Positions 31,754-43,335 of a DNA stretch of 64,000 nt are shown in pieces. The notes beneath the pieces were generated by a model. That model saw nothing but the letters and a program-made list of their open reading frames with translations, had not been told where the DNA came from and ran no database searches. The stretch covers positions 154,159,425 to 154,223,424 of the forward strand of contig CM072511.1 of assembly GCA_036898135.1 (NCBI GenBank). The letters run 5' to 3'. This stretch comes from Oncomelania hupensis. Its lineage: Eukaryota > Mollusca > Gastropoda > Littorinimorpha > Pomatiopsidae. Both the position numbers and the translations under genes were made by a program. Numbering within the stretch: position 1 is the first letter of the stretch; the number at the start of each line of letters is the position of its first letter.

Positions 31754-34700
31754 ATGGCGAATGCTAGATTTACACTTGGATTACTGTGTTTTATTTTGTG
31801 TGTGTGCCACTTCTTCACACAACGATCTACATACTCGATCTTTGACCACACATTACCTGGACTACTCGTGAAAGGGAACATTAGGAAGGCAATTAAACTG
31901 CCCATCGGAATCTACTCGTCGCAACGACAGGTCAGTACACTTGCACTACTATCGATCTTGCTGGCTGGAGACATTCATAGCAACCCGGGCCCACGCCAGA
32001 AGAGCTACTACCCATGTGGCTTGTGTGACAGAGACGTGAAATGTGCTGACTGTATTGCTTGTGATGATTGCTCCATCTGGTACCACAGGTCATGTGTCGA
32101 ACTCTCGTCTAGTGATTTCAAAGCACTACAGAGACAAAGCGTGCAATGGATTTGTCCAAAATGCGACAGTATAAACTGTGATAGCTTCACCTTCAGGAGC
32201 TTTTCTTTATCAGAAAACTACTATGCCCCCCTCCAAAACACGGACTGTAGCATAACTTCCTTCAACCATACCCACCGCTTCAGCCCCCTGAGAACTAGCA
32301 GCCCCAAATCTAACCAGCACAGCCCAAACTCTCACCATTCTAATTCTTACCAGAGCACCACCGGTAACCCATCCTATAAATCACCAGGCCAAGGAAACAA
32401 CTACCACAGTTCCACATGTTTCAGCCATCCTAGTCCACCAGGACAAAACCCATCCAACACCTACAAGTTGCATCACGCAGAATGCTACCACACTGCCAAT
32501 GATTCCAGCCACAACCCCAACATATCAAAGAAAAAGAACCTTCGCATCATGACCGTAAACTGCCGCAGCATAGAGAAAAAGAAAGCCGAATTTGCTGCCA
32601 TTGTCAACTATGTAAAACCAGATATCATTTGTGGCACAGAATCATGGTTGAAACCAGACATCAAGCAGAGAGAGATCTTCCCAGATGGCTTTGTTTATTA
32701 TAGGAAAGACCGCTTTAGCATAGCTGGAGGTGTCTTCATTTTAGTAAACCAAAATCTCATCTCATCAATACAGCCGGACTTAGACTCTGCATGCGAAATA
32801 CTCTGGGCAAAAATACACCTCCAACAAAACAAAGACCTAACGATAGGCTGTTTTTACATGGCTCACCGAAACCAGACAGACCTGAATGAGCTAGATAAGT
32901 CACTACGAAAAATAAATAATAGAGGACAAAAACAGATTATTCTTACCGGCGACTTCAACTGCCCTAATGTAGAGTGGAACAATGGTACAGTTGCCCCTGG
33001 AGCGCCAGATCGGGTGATCCAGGAGTCACTAGTCGACATCACCTCATCAGCACACCTCGCACAAGTCCATGATGAGCCAACAAGAGAACACAACATCCTA
33101 GACCTAGTTTTTACCAGCAATCCCTCCCTCACCAAGAGCTCCAAGTCAATCCCAGGCATTAGTGATCATAGCATTGTGGTTACAGACTTTGACCTCTACC
33201 CTAACCGCATCAAAGAGAAGCCCCGCAAGCGATACAACTATTCTAAAGCAGACTGGAACCACCTGAACTCTGAAATCCTGCAATTATCAGACAACATCAT
33301 GACAATGAGAAAGGAAGGAACTCCCGTTGAAGACATGTGGACACATTTCAAACTTAACTTGATAGCAGCAGCTGAACGCTTCATACCTACCAGCCTTCGA
33401 CGAATCAACTTTACATTACCCTGGGTCAACTACAAACTTAAGAGACTGTTAAAGCATAAAAAGAGACTATACAACCAAGCCAAGAAGACCGGCAACTGGA
33501 CCAACTTTAGATTCCATCAGAAGGAATGCAGGAGGAAAATGAGGCAAGCAGAATGGCGCCACATTAACACCATCATTGAGGACGGGCTAAGAGACAACAA
33601 CTGCAAACCCTTTTGGCGCTATGTCAAGACAAGGCGACAAGACAACACAGGAGTTGCCCCGCTCTTCAATGAAGGATCTCTCCATAGTGATAGTTCTTCC
33701 AAGGCAAAGATATTGCTTCAACAATTCCAGTCGGTCTTTACAAAAAGAGAGGACACACCATTGCCAGAGATGAAGGGCACCCCCTTCCCCGCTGTAGATA
33801 AACTAACGGTTACTACAGAAGGCGTCGTTAAACTACTCAAAGACTTGAACCCCAACAAAGCTACAGGACCAGACAACATCCCCAATCAAATTCTCAAAAA
33901 CTGCGCCGAAACTGTTGCCCCAGGATTAGCAGCCATCTACAACACCTCACTAGAGACTGGTCAGCTCCCCGCAGATTGGCTAACAGCTAACGTCTCCTCA
34001 ATATTCAAGAAAGGCGATAGAAACAAAGCAGAAAATTACAGACCAGTATCTTTAACATCCGTTGCATGTAAGCTATTGGAACACATCATCTGTCGACATC
34101 TACATACCCACTTCGAAAAACACACCATCCTCACCAGTAGAAACCACGGATTCAGAACAGGCCACTCTTGCGAAACCCAACTACTCACTACTATGCAAGA
34201 CATTCTCTCCTCACATGACAAAGGCCATCAGACCGACATCATCATCCTGGATTTCAGCAAGGCATTTGACACTGTGCCACACAACAAATTACTACACAAG
34301 CTGGATCATTACGGCATACGAGGCACCATCCACACCTGGCTCACAAACTTCCTGACCAAGCGCCATATGAGAGTGGTCCTGGACGGAGAGGCATCAGAGG
34401 AAGTAGCTGTCGAATCCGGAGTCCCCCAAGGCACAGTGATGGGTCCTTTACTCTTCCTCTGCCACATCAACCACCTGCCGGACACAGTAAAATCAACAGT
34501 GCGACTCTTCGCAGACGACTGCCTACTCTACAGAGAGATCCGCTCCTTCCAGGATTACATCACACTCCAATCAGACCTCAAAGAACTAGAGAGATGGGCC
34601 AAGCAGTGGGGAATGCGATTTAATGCGCAGAAATGCTACGTTCTCTCCACCAGACACAAGTCACAACACTTCTATAGCCTTGGAAACACTATACTCCAAC

Positions 34701-35383
34701 AGACTGATACTACCCCCTACCTAGGCGTCCAAATCTCTGCGGACCTGAAATGGGCTAACCACATCACAAGCGCCTGCAAGAAAGCTGGATCCACACTGGG
34801 CTTCCTACGCCGAAATCTCCGGAACTGTCCACAAGAGTGCCGACGCCTAGCCTACATCGCACTTGTTAGATCCACTCTCGAGTATGCCGCAGTGGTGTGG
34901 GATCCTTACCTCCAACAAGACATCGACAAGCTGGAACGCATCCAACGCCAGGCTGCACGGTTCATTATGAGAGACTACAGATCCCGGGACCCAGGATGCA
35001 TTGGCAGGATGCTTCACGAGCTCCACCTCCCACTACTTGCAGAACGGCGCCAACAACTCAGGCTGACCATGCTCTACAAGATAACCAGAGGACTAGTTCC
35101 TGCTCTCCCTCCCAACACCTTCCTTACTGCTGCCAAGAACAAACGGAAAATCCGCCCCACCACCTTTAAAGGATATGACACACAGAACATCATAGAGAGG
35201 CAGATAAACAACAACAACACATGCTTTACTTTACCACCCTCATCATCAGATCTCTACAGAAACTCCTTCTTCGTAAAAACAGTAGTGGAATGGAATAGCC
35301 TTCCCGATGACATCATCAACCTATCCTCACCTAGCTCCTCCTCTGCAATCGGGAGGTACAGGGATGCTGACAAGATCTTATAG
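31754..35383 (+). CDS. Intact LINE polyprotein: signal-like N-terminus, 2A-like motif, PHD finger, endonuclease, reverse transcriptase
   Basis: A single open frame of 1,209 codons, no stop or shift. Residues 5-20 are hydrophobic and signal-peptide-like. Residues 66-80 read LSILLAGDIHSNPGP, a 2A-like stop-carry-on motif with His where the consensus has Glu. A C4HC3 PHD finger follows (Cys 88, 91, 103, 106, His 111, Cys 114, 134, 137). A Ser/His/Asn-rich linker leads to the apurinic-type endonuclease, about 262-490 (MTVNCRS, CGTESWL, LTGDFN, GISDHSIVV). RT blocks run about 690-1,000: NKATGPDNIPN, YRPVSLTSVACKLLE, DFSKAFDTVPH, GVPQGTVMGPLLF, LFADDCLLY near 917-925. The C-terminal VVEWNSLPDDI is typical of CR1-group elements. 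Start chosen as the first Met, preceded by stops. Likely the youngest autonomous-type element in the window. Confidence 0.92.
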   Translation: MANARFTLGLLCFILCVCHFFTQRSTYSIFDHTLPGLLVKGNIRKAIKLPIGIYSSQRQVSTLALLSILLAGDIHSNPGPRQKSYYPCGLCDRDVKCADCIACDDCSIWYHRSCVELSSSDFKALQRQSVQWICPKCDSINCDSFTFRSFSLSENYYAPLQNTDCSITSFNHTHRFSPLRTSSPKSNQHSPNSHHSNSYQSTTGNPSYKSPGQGNNYHSSTCFSHPSPPGQNPSNTYKLHHAECYHTANDSSHNPNISKKKNLRIMTVNCRSIEKKKAEFAAIVNYVKPDIICGTESWLKPDIKQREIFPDGFVYYRKDRFSIAGGVFILVNQNLISSIQPDLDSACEILWAKIHLQQNKDLTIGCFYMAHRNQTDLNELDKSLRKINNRGQKQIILTGDFNCPNVEWNNGTVAPGAPDRVIQESLVDITSSAHLAQVHDEPTREHNILDLVFTSNPSLTKSSKSIPGISDHSIVVTDFDLYPNRIKEKPRKRYNYSKADWNHLNSEILQLSDNIMTMRKEGTPVEDMWTHFKLNLIAAAERFIPTSLRRINFTLPWVNYKLKRLLKHKKRLYNQAKKTGNWTNFRFHQKECRRKMRQAEWRHINTIIEDGLRDNNCKPFWRYVKTRRQDNTGVAPLFNEGSLHSDSSSKAKILLQQFQSVFTKREDTPLPEMKGTPFPAVDKLTVTTEGVVKLLKDLNPNKATGPDNIPNQILKNCAETVAPGLAAIYNTSLETGQLPADWLTANVSSIFKKGDRNKAENYRPVSLTSVACKLLEHIICRHLHTHFEKHTILTSRNHGFRTGHSCETQLLTTMQDILSSHDKGHQTDIIILDFSKAFDTVPHNKLLHKLDHYGIRGTIHTWLTNFLTKRHMRVVLDGEASEEVAVESGVPQGTVMGPLLFLCHINHLPDTVKSTVRLFADDCLLYREIRSFQDYITLQSDLKELERWAKQWGMRFNAQKCYVLSTRHKSQHFYSLGNTILQQTDTTPYLGVQISADLKWANHITSACKKAGSTLGFLRRNLRNCPQECRRLAYIALVRSTLEYAAVVWDPYLQQDIDKLERIQRQAARFIMRDYRSRDPGCIGRMLHELHLPLLAERRQQLRLTMLYKITRGLVPALPPNTFLTAAKNKRKIRPTTFKGYDTQNIIERQINNNNTCFTLPPSSSDLYRNSFFVKTVVEWNSLPDDIINLSSPSSSSAIGRYRDADKIL
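31970..31993 (+). other. 2A-like recoding motif DIHSNPGP in the LINE ORF
   Basis: Codons 73-80. The consensus is D-(V/I)-E-x-N-P-G-P. 2A-like sequences near the N-terminus of PHD-bearing CR1-group LINEs are established in sea urchin, amphioxus and mollusc elements. Here the E position is His, so activity is uncertain. Confidence 0.7.
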
Positions 35384-36419
35384 AGTCAACATAATAGAAC
35401 AGTGATTTTAAACTTTTAATTGTACACGTATCACCAGGCTTCCACAAGAGGAGCCCTTTTAAGAATATAATTAAATAAAATCATAACTAAAATAGGTAAT
35501 ATGAAGTTAGTACAAAAAGAACTATGAGTATGAAGCATAAATTTTTTTTCCTTTTTTAAATCAAATTAATTAGCGCGCACACACCACCACCACGTTAATA
35601 GCCATCTATGGCTCCTGTGGTGTTTTCTGCCAACAACATCATCGGCAGTATCCAGATCCAGATCCAGAAGGTGTTAGTGCCGTGTGGTATGTGGTTACAG
35701 CGCTCTTAGGACGAGGAGCTGTCCACTTGGCCGTGGCTGTGTGTTCTGAAGAGGGTGGACTCTGGTACTACTACAGACTGGAGCCTCGTCGATTCTGTGA
35801 CATCTACGAACCTACCGTCGTTTTCCGAGCTCAGGGTCTTGGAAAGACTATAGTACGACTGTAGGACGAGCGTATCACAAGAGATTCCGATAAACTACAC
35901 AGCAAGAAGTGACTCAGCTGAGTGCCAGATAAGTGTTTATCCGTTTTGTTCTGATGGTTGTGTTCTTGGGGTGACGCACTAGCCCTAATTCTAAGGCGAA
36001 TATGGACAGTGGCTTTTAAAACGTTGATTCTCTTGGACGGAATTTTGTGTAGCAGTTTTGAAGTTTCTTTTTAAATCCTTCATTCTTTAAAAGCCTTTGA
36101 TATATATATATTTGTGTGTGTGTGTGTGTTTGTGGAGTAGGATTGGAGAGTTCTGGGTTTGGTGACGGGGTGGGAGAAGGGAAAGGTTGGGAGTAGACTT
36201 ATGGTTGATGTATGTATGATTTTTTTTGGTTGTTGTTGATATTATTGCTATGTTGCAGTTTAAAGGTTAATAATATTTTGTTTAACTACTTATTTGTGTT
36301 GGAGTTTGTGTGTGTGATCGGCTGTTTGGGAGACTCACGACCATTCCGAACTCTCACGTATCTCGTCTTACTTCTTGAGTGCATGTGTGCTTGGATGTGA
36401 GACGCGATCACGTGACATT
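35384..36419. other. Downstream of intact LINE, 3' UTR and unassigned
   Basis: Contains A/T-rich candidate LINE 3' end sequence (35,400-35,560) and a short TG run (36,114-36,130). The 3' end of the LINE cannot be fixed. No gene. Confidence 0.4.
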
Positions 36420-36672
36420 TGTGTTGGCATCTGGTGTAGTGTCAGGGGTCACGGATTAGACAAGGGAGATAATTGTTAATTGTTGGGGTTGTGGGTCCAG
36501 ATAAGGGTTGGGGTTGGGTTAGATTTCCCATTCTCCTGTATGTGTGCGTTGAATAAAAGTGTATAAATGTTCATCTGGCATTTGTGTTAGTTTTTTTAGT
36601 TTGAGTTTGTATCCTTTCACTTGTTGTTTGAGCTGAAATCACTGATTCCATTCGGGTGACGTGACAGTGTAC
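36420..36672 (+). repeat. Dispersed repeat R, copy 3
   Basis: Longest of three copies. It has GGTCACGGATTAGACAAGGG, TTGAATAAAAGTG (poly(A)-signal-like) and the end GGGTGACGTGACA. See 1,413-1,615 and 7,760-7,850 for inverted matches. Confidence 0.7.
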
Positions 36673-36771
36673 AATAAAAATATATATAACTAGTGGTTTT
36701 GTACCCTGGCAAGGTACACAGGTTGCTGTTTAAAATGTAGACAGAGAGACAACTGTTGTCTGCGAGTTAGC

Positions 36772-37022
36772 ATTAAACATTAAAAATGCACTGAAATGAT
36801 TGCAATAGTTTACTTGCAGGGGTCGAATGATGAAGCACTGCAAAACAGAGTAGATTAAAAGGTACATGGTGATGTTCGACTCGAGCAATGCATTGAACTA
36901 TTTTAATTTAAAATGATAATTGCAATGTACTGCAGAACAGAGTCAAACATTAGAAATGCACTGAAATGATTGCAATAGTTTACTTGCAGGGGTCGAATGA
37001 TGAAGCACTGCAAAACAGAGTA
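36772..37022 (+). repeat. ~172-bp tandem repeat, interrupted array
   Basis: Unit contains AATGCACTGAAATGATTGCA, GGGGTCGAATGATGAAGCAC and TTCGACTCGAGCAATGCATT. One full unit (36,772-36,943) is followed by a second that is split: its first half is 36,945-37,022 and its second half is 37,826-37,921, with a third fragment after 39,054. Two LINEs have landed in the array. Confidence 0.8.
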
Positions 37023-37825
37023 TCAATCAATCAATCTTTAATTTAACGTCTCTTCACACATTTAGGTGATATTAGACATTGAAAATGTAACTATTAAAAC
37101 ACTTTAACTATTTCAAAACATAATTTCAAAACAGTCTATAACAGTCTACCAACAGGAGATTTAGCAATAACATTTGGATAACACATTTTGGTGATAGTAG
37201 ACATTGAAAATGCAACTTTTAAAACACGTTAACTATTTCAAAACATAATTTCAAAACAAACAGTCTATAATAGTCTACCAACAGGAGATTTAGCAATAAC
37301 TTTCACAATGTCTGTAACATTTGGATGATATAGAACCATGTCTACAGAATGTCCATATTTAGTTATACTAAGTCCATTTACTTTGAATATGTCTGTTAAA
37401 ACTGAGCATTCAAAGAGAAGGTGATGTACTGATAGACTTGTATTACATATACAATGAACATCAGCTGAGTATTTAGTGTTCCATGTTCATTCTTAATTTA
37501 TATATTAATTTAGAAAGTGGTCTTGAACAATTCAGTATAGATATATTTTTAATGTTATTATCATGATAAACTGCCTTTTCTAGTAAGGAATTAGTGCAAC
37601 TGTAAAGATAGAAGGTAGATTATCTATGAAATTAAACATATGATACATTGTGTGATTTCTAGAGGAATAAATATTGATTTCTGTTGGATACCATCACATT
37701 GCGGAATTCATTGGAATGAGGTATGTGACAGATTAGCTAAGGAGGGAGCACAAAGGTCGTCAGATTCTATAATTATAACAAATTTGAATATGTGTAATCA
37801 TGAAATGTTTTCCTTACTAGAAAAG
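37023..37825 (-). mobile_element. Twin-primed (5'-inverted) I-group-like LINE insertion
   Basis: GCAAAACAGAGTA flanks it at 37,010-37,022 and 37,826-37,838. The right part, plus strand about 37,620-37,825, encodes RNase H sequence (EIKHMIHCVISRGINIDFCW, IPSHCG, CDRLAKEGA). The left part is on the minus strand and encodes the following C-terminal region (LLEKAVYHDNN, CICNTSLSVHHLLFEC), ending in a (GATT)n tail at 37,023-37,036. The two parts abut in opposite directions and share TTACTAGAAAAGGCA. Confidence 0.85.
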
Positions 37826-37920
37826 GCAAAACAGAGTAGATTAAAAGGTACATGTTGATGTTCGACTCGAGCAATGCATTGAACTATTTTAATTTAAAAT
37901 GATAATTGCAATGTACTGCA

Positions 37921-37921
<1 letters not shown>

Positions 37922-37954
<33 letters not shown>

Positions 37955-39053
37955 GGATTTTTATATAGCGGGTACTCCAGCCTATGACCAGACTCACCAC
38001 GCTTTACATAGTCATTACATATAAATACATGCAATCGATGAAACATCACTTTTGCTACAACACACCAAAAGACGGGACAGTAAAGGTACAGACTTGAGAC
38101 TATTTACAACTATGTACATAAATTACAAAAAAAGACAAAAATATACTATTTACAACTATGTACACAAATGACAAAAAAGACAGAAAATAGAATAGCCAAA
38201 ACCTATTCACAGCTATTTATATGCCCGGTTAGGCCCAGGAGGAAAAACAGTATAAATATTTACAGCCGTTTATACACTTACGGATCAGACATAGACAAAA
38301 GATGAGAGAATGGCAGCGGGATACAAATCAATCTGAATAATGAAGTTTGAAGAGGTGGGTTTTGAGGGCCTTTTTGAATGCTTGTGTTGATTGTATGTTG
38401 CGGATATGGGAGGGAAGGGAATTCCACTGCTTAGGTGCGGAGTAAGCGAATGCACGTTGGCCGTATGTCTTAGTGCGGGTGACGGGAACCTTGAGTGTGC
38501 GAGTGTCAGCAGAAGATCTTAAAGTGCGTGAAGGGGAGTAGACAGACAGTAGATCAGCAAGGTTGGAAGGACAAGAATCTGTGAAGAAGTTGTGACAGAG
38601 AACAGAGAGTTTGTACTCTATGCGTGCTTGCACAGGAAGCCAGTGAAGGGAATGTAGTAGAGGTGTGATGTGATCGCGTTTCTTAGCTCGGAATACTAGT
38701 CTAGCTGCTGAGTTCTGAACCTTTTGTAGTTTGTCAATGATGTGTTTCGGGGAGCCAGCAAGGAGAGAGTTGCAGTAGTCAAGACGAGAAAGGACGAGAG
38801 CGCAGACTAGGGTTTTGGTGGCAGGGACTGTAAGATAGTGGCGAAAGGAGCTGATTTGGCGTATAGCCGTGTATGCTGAGCGACAGACGTTGGAGATGTG
38901 GTTGTTGAGGGACAGGTCATCGGAGAGAATGTAGCCGAGATTTCTTGCTGAGGATGAGAACTGAATGTTTGTTGTCCCTACTGTAAGCGATGTTGGGAGA
39001 GGCGGGAGTGAGGAGGAGGTGTTATGCTTGTGAATGAGGAGGGCTTTGGTTCG
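37922..39053 (-). mobile_element. 5'-truncated L2/CR1-like LINE, copy 3
   Basis: Same family as 2,984-4,342: (ATT)n tail at 37,922-37,952, 3' UTR, then a minus-strand ORF end at 38,328-38,633 (YSAPKQWNSLPSHIRN) and upstream RT sequence to about 39,053. It interrupts the 172-bp repeat between CTGCAGAA and GAACAGAGT. Confidence 0.85.
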
Positions 39054-39489
39054 GAACAGAGTATAGGTGCATGTTTGAGTAATGCACTAAAATATTTTAT
39101 TGTAATTTAGTATTTATGTTAGGCAACGTATTTTTAAATGTCATACCTTTATTTAAAAATATTAGGCATGCAAGTAATCTCCCTTGGTACCATAATACTT
39201 CGGGTATATTTGTATTCGCGGTAGCGCATAGGTACTGCAGAAACAGTAGTTAGAGGGAAGTAACCGTGTTACAACCCTACAAACATGGTTTTCGTCAGCA
39301 CAGTTGCTTCAAGTAATGGAAGATTTTATGCAAATTGAATTTTTGTGCGCATATAAGTATGGATGAAAAAGAAAGTGAACAGGTAACCTTCAGCTGTAAG
39401 ATTTGTGACATGAGTGTAAAAGTGTTTTGAATGGAAATAAAAGAAAATTTGCGGTATTACGGAATGGCACGTTCTTGACACGGGTTGAA

Positions 39490-39972
39490 TCGGAAGCGGC
39501 GTGCGGAATGAGGCTATTGCAGTTTGTGGACATTTTGTTTATTTATTTATCTCAGAAACGGTTAAACGTTCGGTAAGGAAATGTCGGCTATAACGATTTC
39601 GCGGGTTTTGAGCACACAGCAGGCCCATCCGCAGCGCCCAGCACCTGCCCAGATCAGCGTCCATACCGGACAAACTTTACAGTAGAGGCGAAGAAGGACT
39701 TCCGGCTAAGCAATTTATATATATAGATAATGCACACAAAGTCAAAAACAATGACAATGACAACGATTCAAGTAAAGACTTTTAATGTATTATCTTTGAT
39801 TCAAGCAGATAAAAAGTAACAAACGTAGAAGGCAATGACAGTAGACACAATATTACTGACAACATACAATTAGGATGAAAAACAACAACATATGCGAGGG
39901 CAAGATATTGTAAACAATTAATAAACATGTATCAATAAAGGAATGAGGTGTGGTGATGGGTTTGTCCAAATA

Positions 39973-40004
<32 letters not shown>

Positions 40005-41180
40005 TATACACAGTGACCGACACACATACCAAGCAAGGATAATGATTAGCTAAAGGACTACGGTTGGCGAGTTACTGAGGGTAACAGATGAGTGTTAAGA
40101 TTAGTTTTGAAAGTCTGCAAAGATTAGTAATGTGAAAAATCCGTTTCCAGATTTAATAACCGGTCTGTGAATAGAAAAAAGTTATGGGGATAACATCTTA
40201 ATTTTGATTGTTATATAACTAATGCAGCAAATGAACGCAAGCGAAATGCATTGAATTATTCTGGCGTTTTTTGTGGACATGTTGTTGACGTAAATCTCAA
40301 TCTAATATGTTTATATGTGTATCCCAATACATGTATTGCTATTTTTATTTTTATTTTTTTTAACAATATTGGGGTAAATGTGTTGAGAGATGTTATAGCC
40401 CGACAAAATATCTCTACAGCTTTAAAAACAAAATAGAGGTCCTAAACATATACAGCATGTAGCTCAAGATTTTATAAACTCACCACCACCACCACAATCT
40501 CAGCTACTAATAGCCTTGTGGTCATGGATAACAAATCTACAAGTCATTAGTAGCTATTATTTCTACCTTGCACCACTGGCCAGATCTGCAAAAATCATTT
40601 AGCCGTCGAACACCAAAGAAGCCAACTCGAACAGCCTTAAATGTATGGGTCACAGATTAACTGGATTTATAGGCGTGCCTAGATTCCTAAACCTCTACCC
40701 AAAACGTCCTTTTTTTTCTTTATTGTTACCAGTTCTCTAAGCTCACTTTTTTGCTCCACTTCTCCCCCCATCCCCTATAGCTCTGGTGGTTCAGTGTTGA
40801 GTTAGATCCCTTCCTCTTTGTTCCATGGGGGGGGGGGGGGGGGGTAAGTGCAATGTTTACACGCACGTGCACATTTGTCTTCAAAATGTTCTTTATTTTA
40901 TATGACTATAAATATATATGTTTGTCTCATACATGGGCATATATCTATATATATAAATTGCTTAGCCGGAAGTCCTTCTTCGCCTCTACTATAAAGTTTG
41001 TCCGGTATGGACGCTGATCTGGGCAGGTGCTGGGCGCTGCTGATTGGCCTGCTGTGTGCTCAAAACCAGCGAAATCGTTATAGCCGACATTTCCTTATCG
41101 AACGTTTAACCGTTTCTGAGATAAATAAATAAACAAAATGTCCACAAACTGTAATAGCCTCATTGCGCGCGCTTCCATTA
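39490..41180. repeat. Pair of ~240-bp inverted repeats with a 1.2-kb spacer
   Basis: 39,490-39,735 and 40,940-41,180 are inverted copies (GTCCGGTATGGACGCTGATC, GGAAGTCCTTCTTCGCCTC and AATGTCGGCTATAACGATTTC shared). Each arm ends in a TATATATA run next to the spacer. The spacer has no transposase frame, only a CT microsatellite near 39,974-40,002 and a poly-G run at 40,829-40,844. Either long terminal inverted repeats of one element or two opposed copies of a repeat. Confidence 0.65.
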
Positions 41181-41237
41181 AAAATCAAATTGAGGTTTCA
41201 GCATGTTTTCCCATATAGACCAAAAAATTATTGTTCT

Positions 41238-41312
41238 TTCTAGGAAGCCTTGGTAGCTTACTTAGTAAAAACATTCGCCTACCGTGCAGAGCCACCCAAG
41301 CTCAAATCTCAC
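41238..41312 (+). other. Degenerate tRNA-like sequence
   Basis: AGCCTTGGTAGCTTACTTAG resembles an A-box and GCTCAAATCTC a decayed B-box, with a T run after. Probably a SINE relic. Confidence 0.35.
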
Positions 41313-41382
41313 GCGGGCCTTTTTTTTTTTGGTACACTACAATATGGATATTTTTCTTTTTAATTTAGGCTTTTTACCTTTA

Positions 41383-41384
<2 letters not shown>

Positions 41385-41416
<32 letters not shown>

Positions 41417-41451
41417 TATTAACTAATAATAATAATAAATGATTATTATTA

Positions 41452-41517
<66 letters not shown>

Positions 41518-41586
41518 CTTATATCAAATTTTCTTTTAAAACCTTGGTGTTTTTTATGATTTCTATTTGTATAATTCTATATTCAA

Positions 41587-41624
<38 letters not shown>
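41385..41624. repeat. (TTA)n microsatellites
   Basis: Two arrays, about 41,385-41,514 and 41,588-41,624. Confidence 0.95.
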
Positions 41625-41627
<3 letters not shown>

Positions 41628-41719
41628 AGGATCGGGATGGGGTGGCACGTGTAGGTAAAAGGGGGCTACGGGTAGGTTTAAAGGGGCATGGGTAGGCATA
41701 CCGGGGATACGGGTATATA

Positions 41720-42096
41720 CAGGGTGTTCCAAAAGTCTTGGGCACATTTTGACATTGAATATTTCCGAAACTATAAAGGATATAAAAACGCATCTGGTAA
41801 ATTCAGAAAGCTTGTAATCTCAAGTTTTACATGGAATGTTCAAAGATGTTCAATTTGAGCACCATTGGTCACACGAAACTCATCAAGCCGATAGTCAAAT
41901 TCTTGCCAAACGCGTCCCTACATTTTCTGTTTGAGTGAACGCCATTAATGGGTCTGAAAAGAAATAAAAAAATCAACAGCTTTACAAAAAACTTAATGTA
42001 ATTAGCTTTAAAATGGCACAACTGTTATCTTACTACCATTCATAGTTATTGAGATATGGGGACTTCAAATGTGCCCAAGACTTTTGGAACACCATG
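41720..42096. mobile_element. mariner-like MITE
   Basis: Inverted ends CAGGGTGTTCCAAAAGTCTT and, on the other strand, CATGGTGTTCCAAAAGTCTT, with similarity extending to about 30 bp and TA on each side. 377 bp with no coding capacity. GGGTGTTCCAAAAGT-type ends are common in mariner-related elements. Confidence 0.85.
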
Positions 42097-42320
42097 TATA
42101 AGGGGGTATGGTGATGGTCGATTCCTTTCATCCATACCTGCGAAATGATCAACGGGGAAGTATCAAGGAGGGTACAGGTAGGTTACAAGGGGGGTACGGA
42201 AGGTATCAAGTGGGTTCGGGGAGGTATCAAGGGGGTATGGTGAGGCATCATGGGGGGGACGGGGAGATATCAGGGGGGGGGTATGGGGAGGTATCAAGGG
42301 GGATATGGGGAGGTATTGTC
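42097..42320. repeat. G-rich degenerate tandem repeat
   Basis: Loose 20-25-bp units of the type GGTATCAAGGGGGTATGGGGA. Open frames here are artefacts of the repeat. Confidence 0.8.
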
Positions 42321-42341
42321 TAAATGAAACTCGCAGACAAC

Positions 42342-42873
<532 letters not shown>

Positions 42874-43014
42874 ATAGGCGTGCGTTTCTCCTGGATTTTC
42901 TTTTTTTTTTTTTTACAATAAAACTAAACCTATACCATAAAGCCAACCTTTATTATGTATGTATACATTAATTTAAAAATCACCATCAAAACTCTTTCTT
43001 GTCTATCCAAGTTT

Positions 43015-43335
43015 TATGGAGCTCTAATGGTAGAGCTTTGGCTTGCAGATCTGAAGGTCCCGGGTTCGATCCCAGGCCGGGGCATTGTGTTGTGTCCTTG
43101 GAAAAGACACTTTACTCCCGTTTCCTACTCCTTCGGATGAGAATATAAACCGAGGTCTAGTCTGTGTCGCATACATTCCATCATAACTGACTTTAAAGAT
43201 CCTGACGCTCATGTCCTAGACGGGTGAGTGCCGGTAACAAAAACACACCCAGCTTGCACCTAAGCGCAGCAGGTTTGTTCAACATATTAAAGTTGGCTGC
43301 CTACAACAAAGAAGAAGAAAAAAAAAGTTCCTGTT
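43015..43335 (+). mobile_element. tRNA-derived SINE
   Basis: The head has TCTAATGGTAGAGC (A-box-like) and GGTTCGATCCC (B-box). A body with TGTCCTTGGAAAAGACACTT is followed by a GAAGAAGAAAAAAAA tail. The acceptor stem cannot pair, so it is not a functional tRNA. Confidence 0.75.

Noticed and set aside
43015..43090. tRNA gene
   Set aside because: A- and B-box motifs are present but the acceptor stem does not pair and a SINE body follows.
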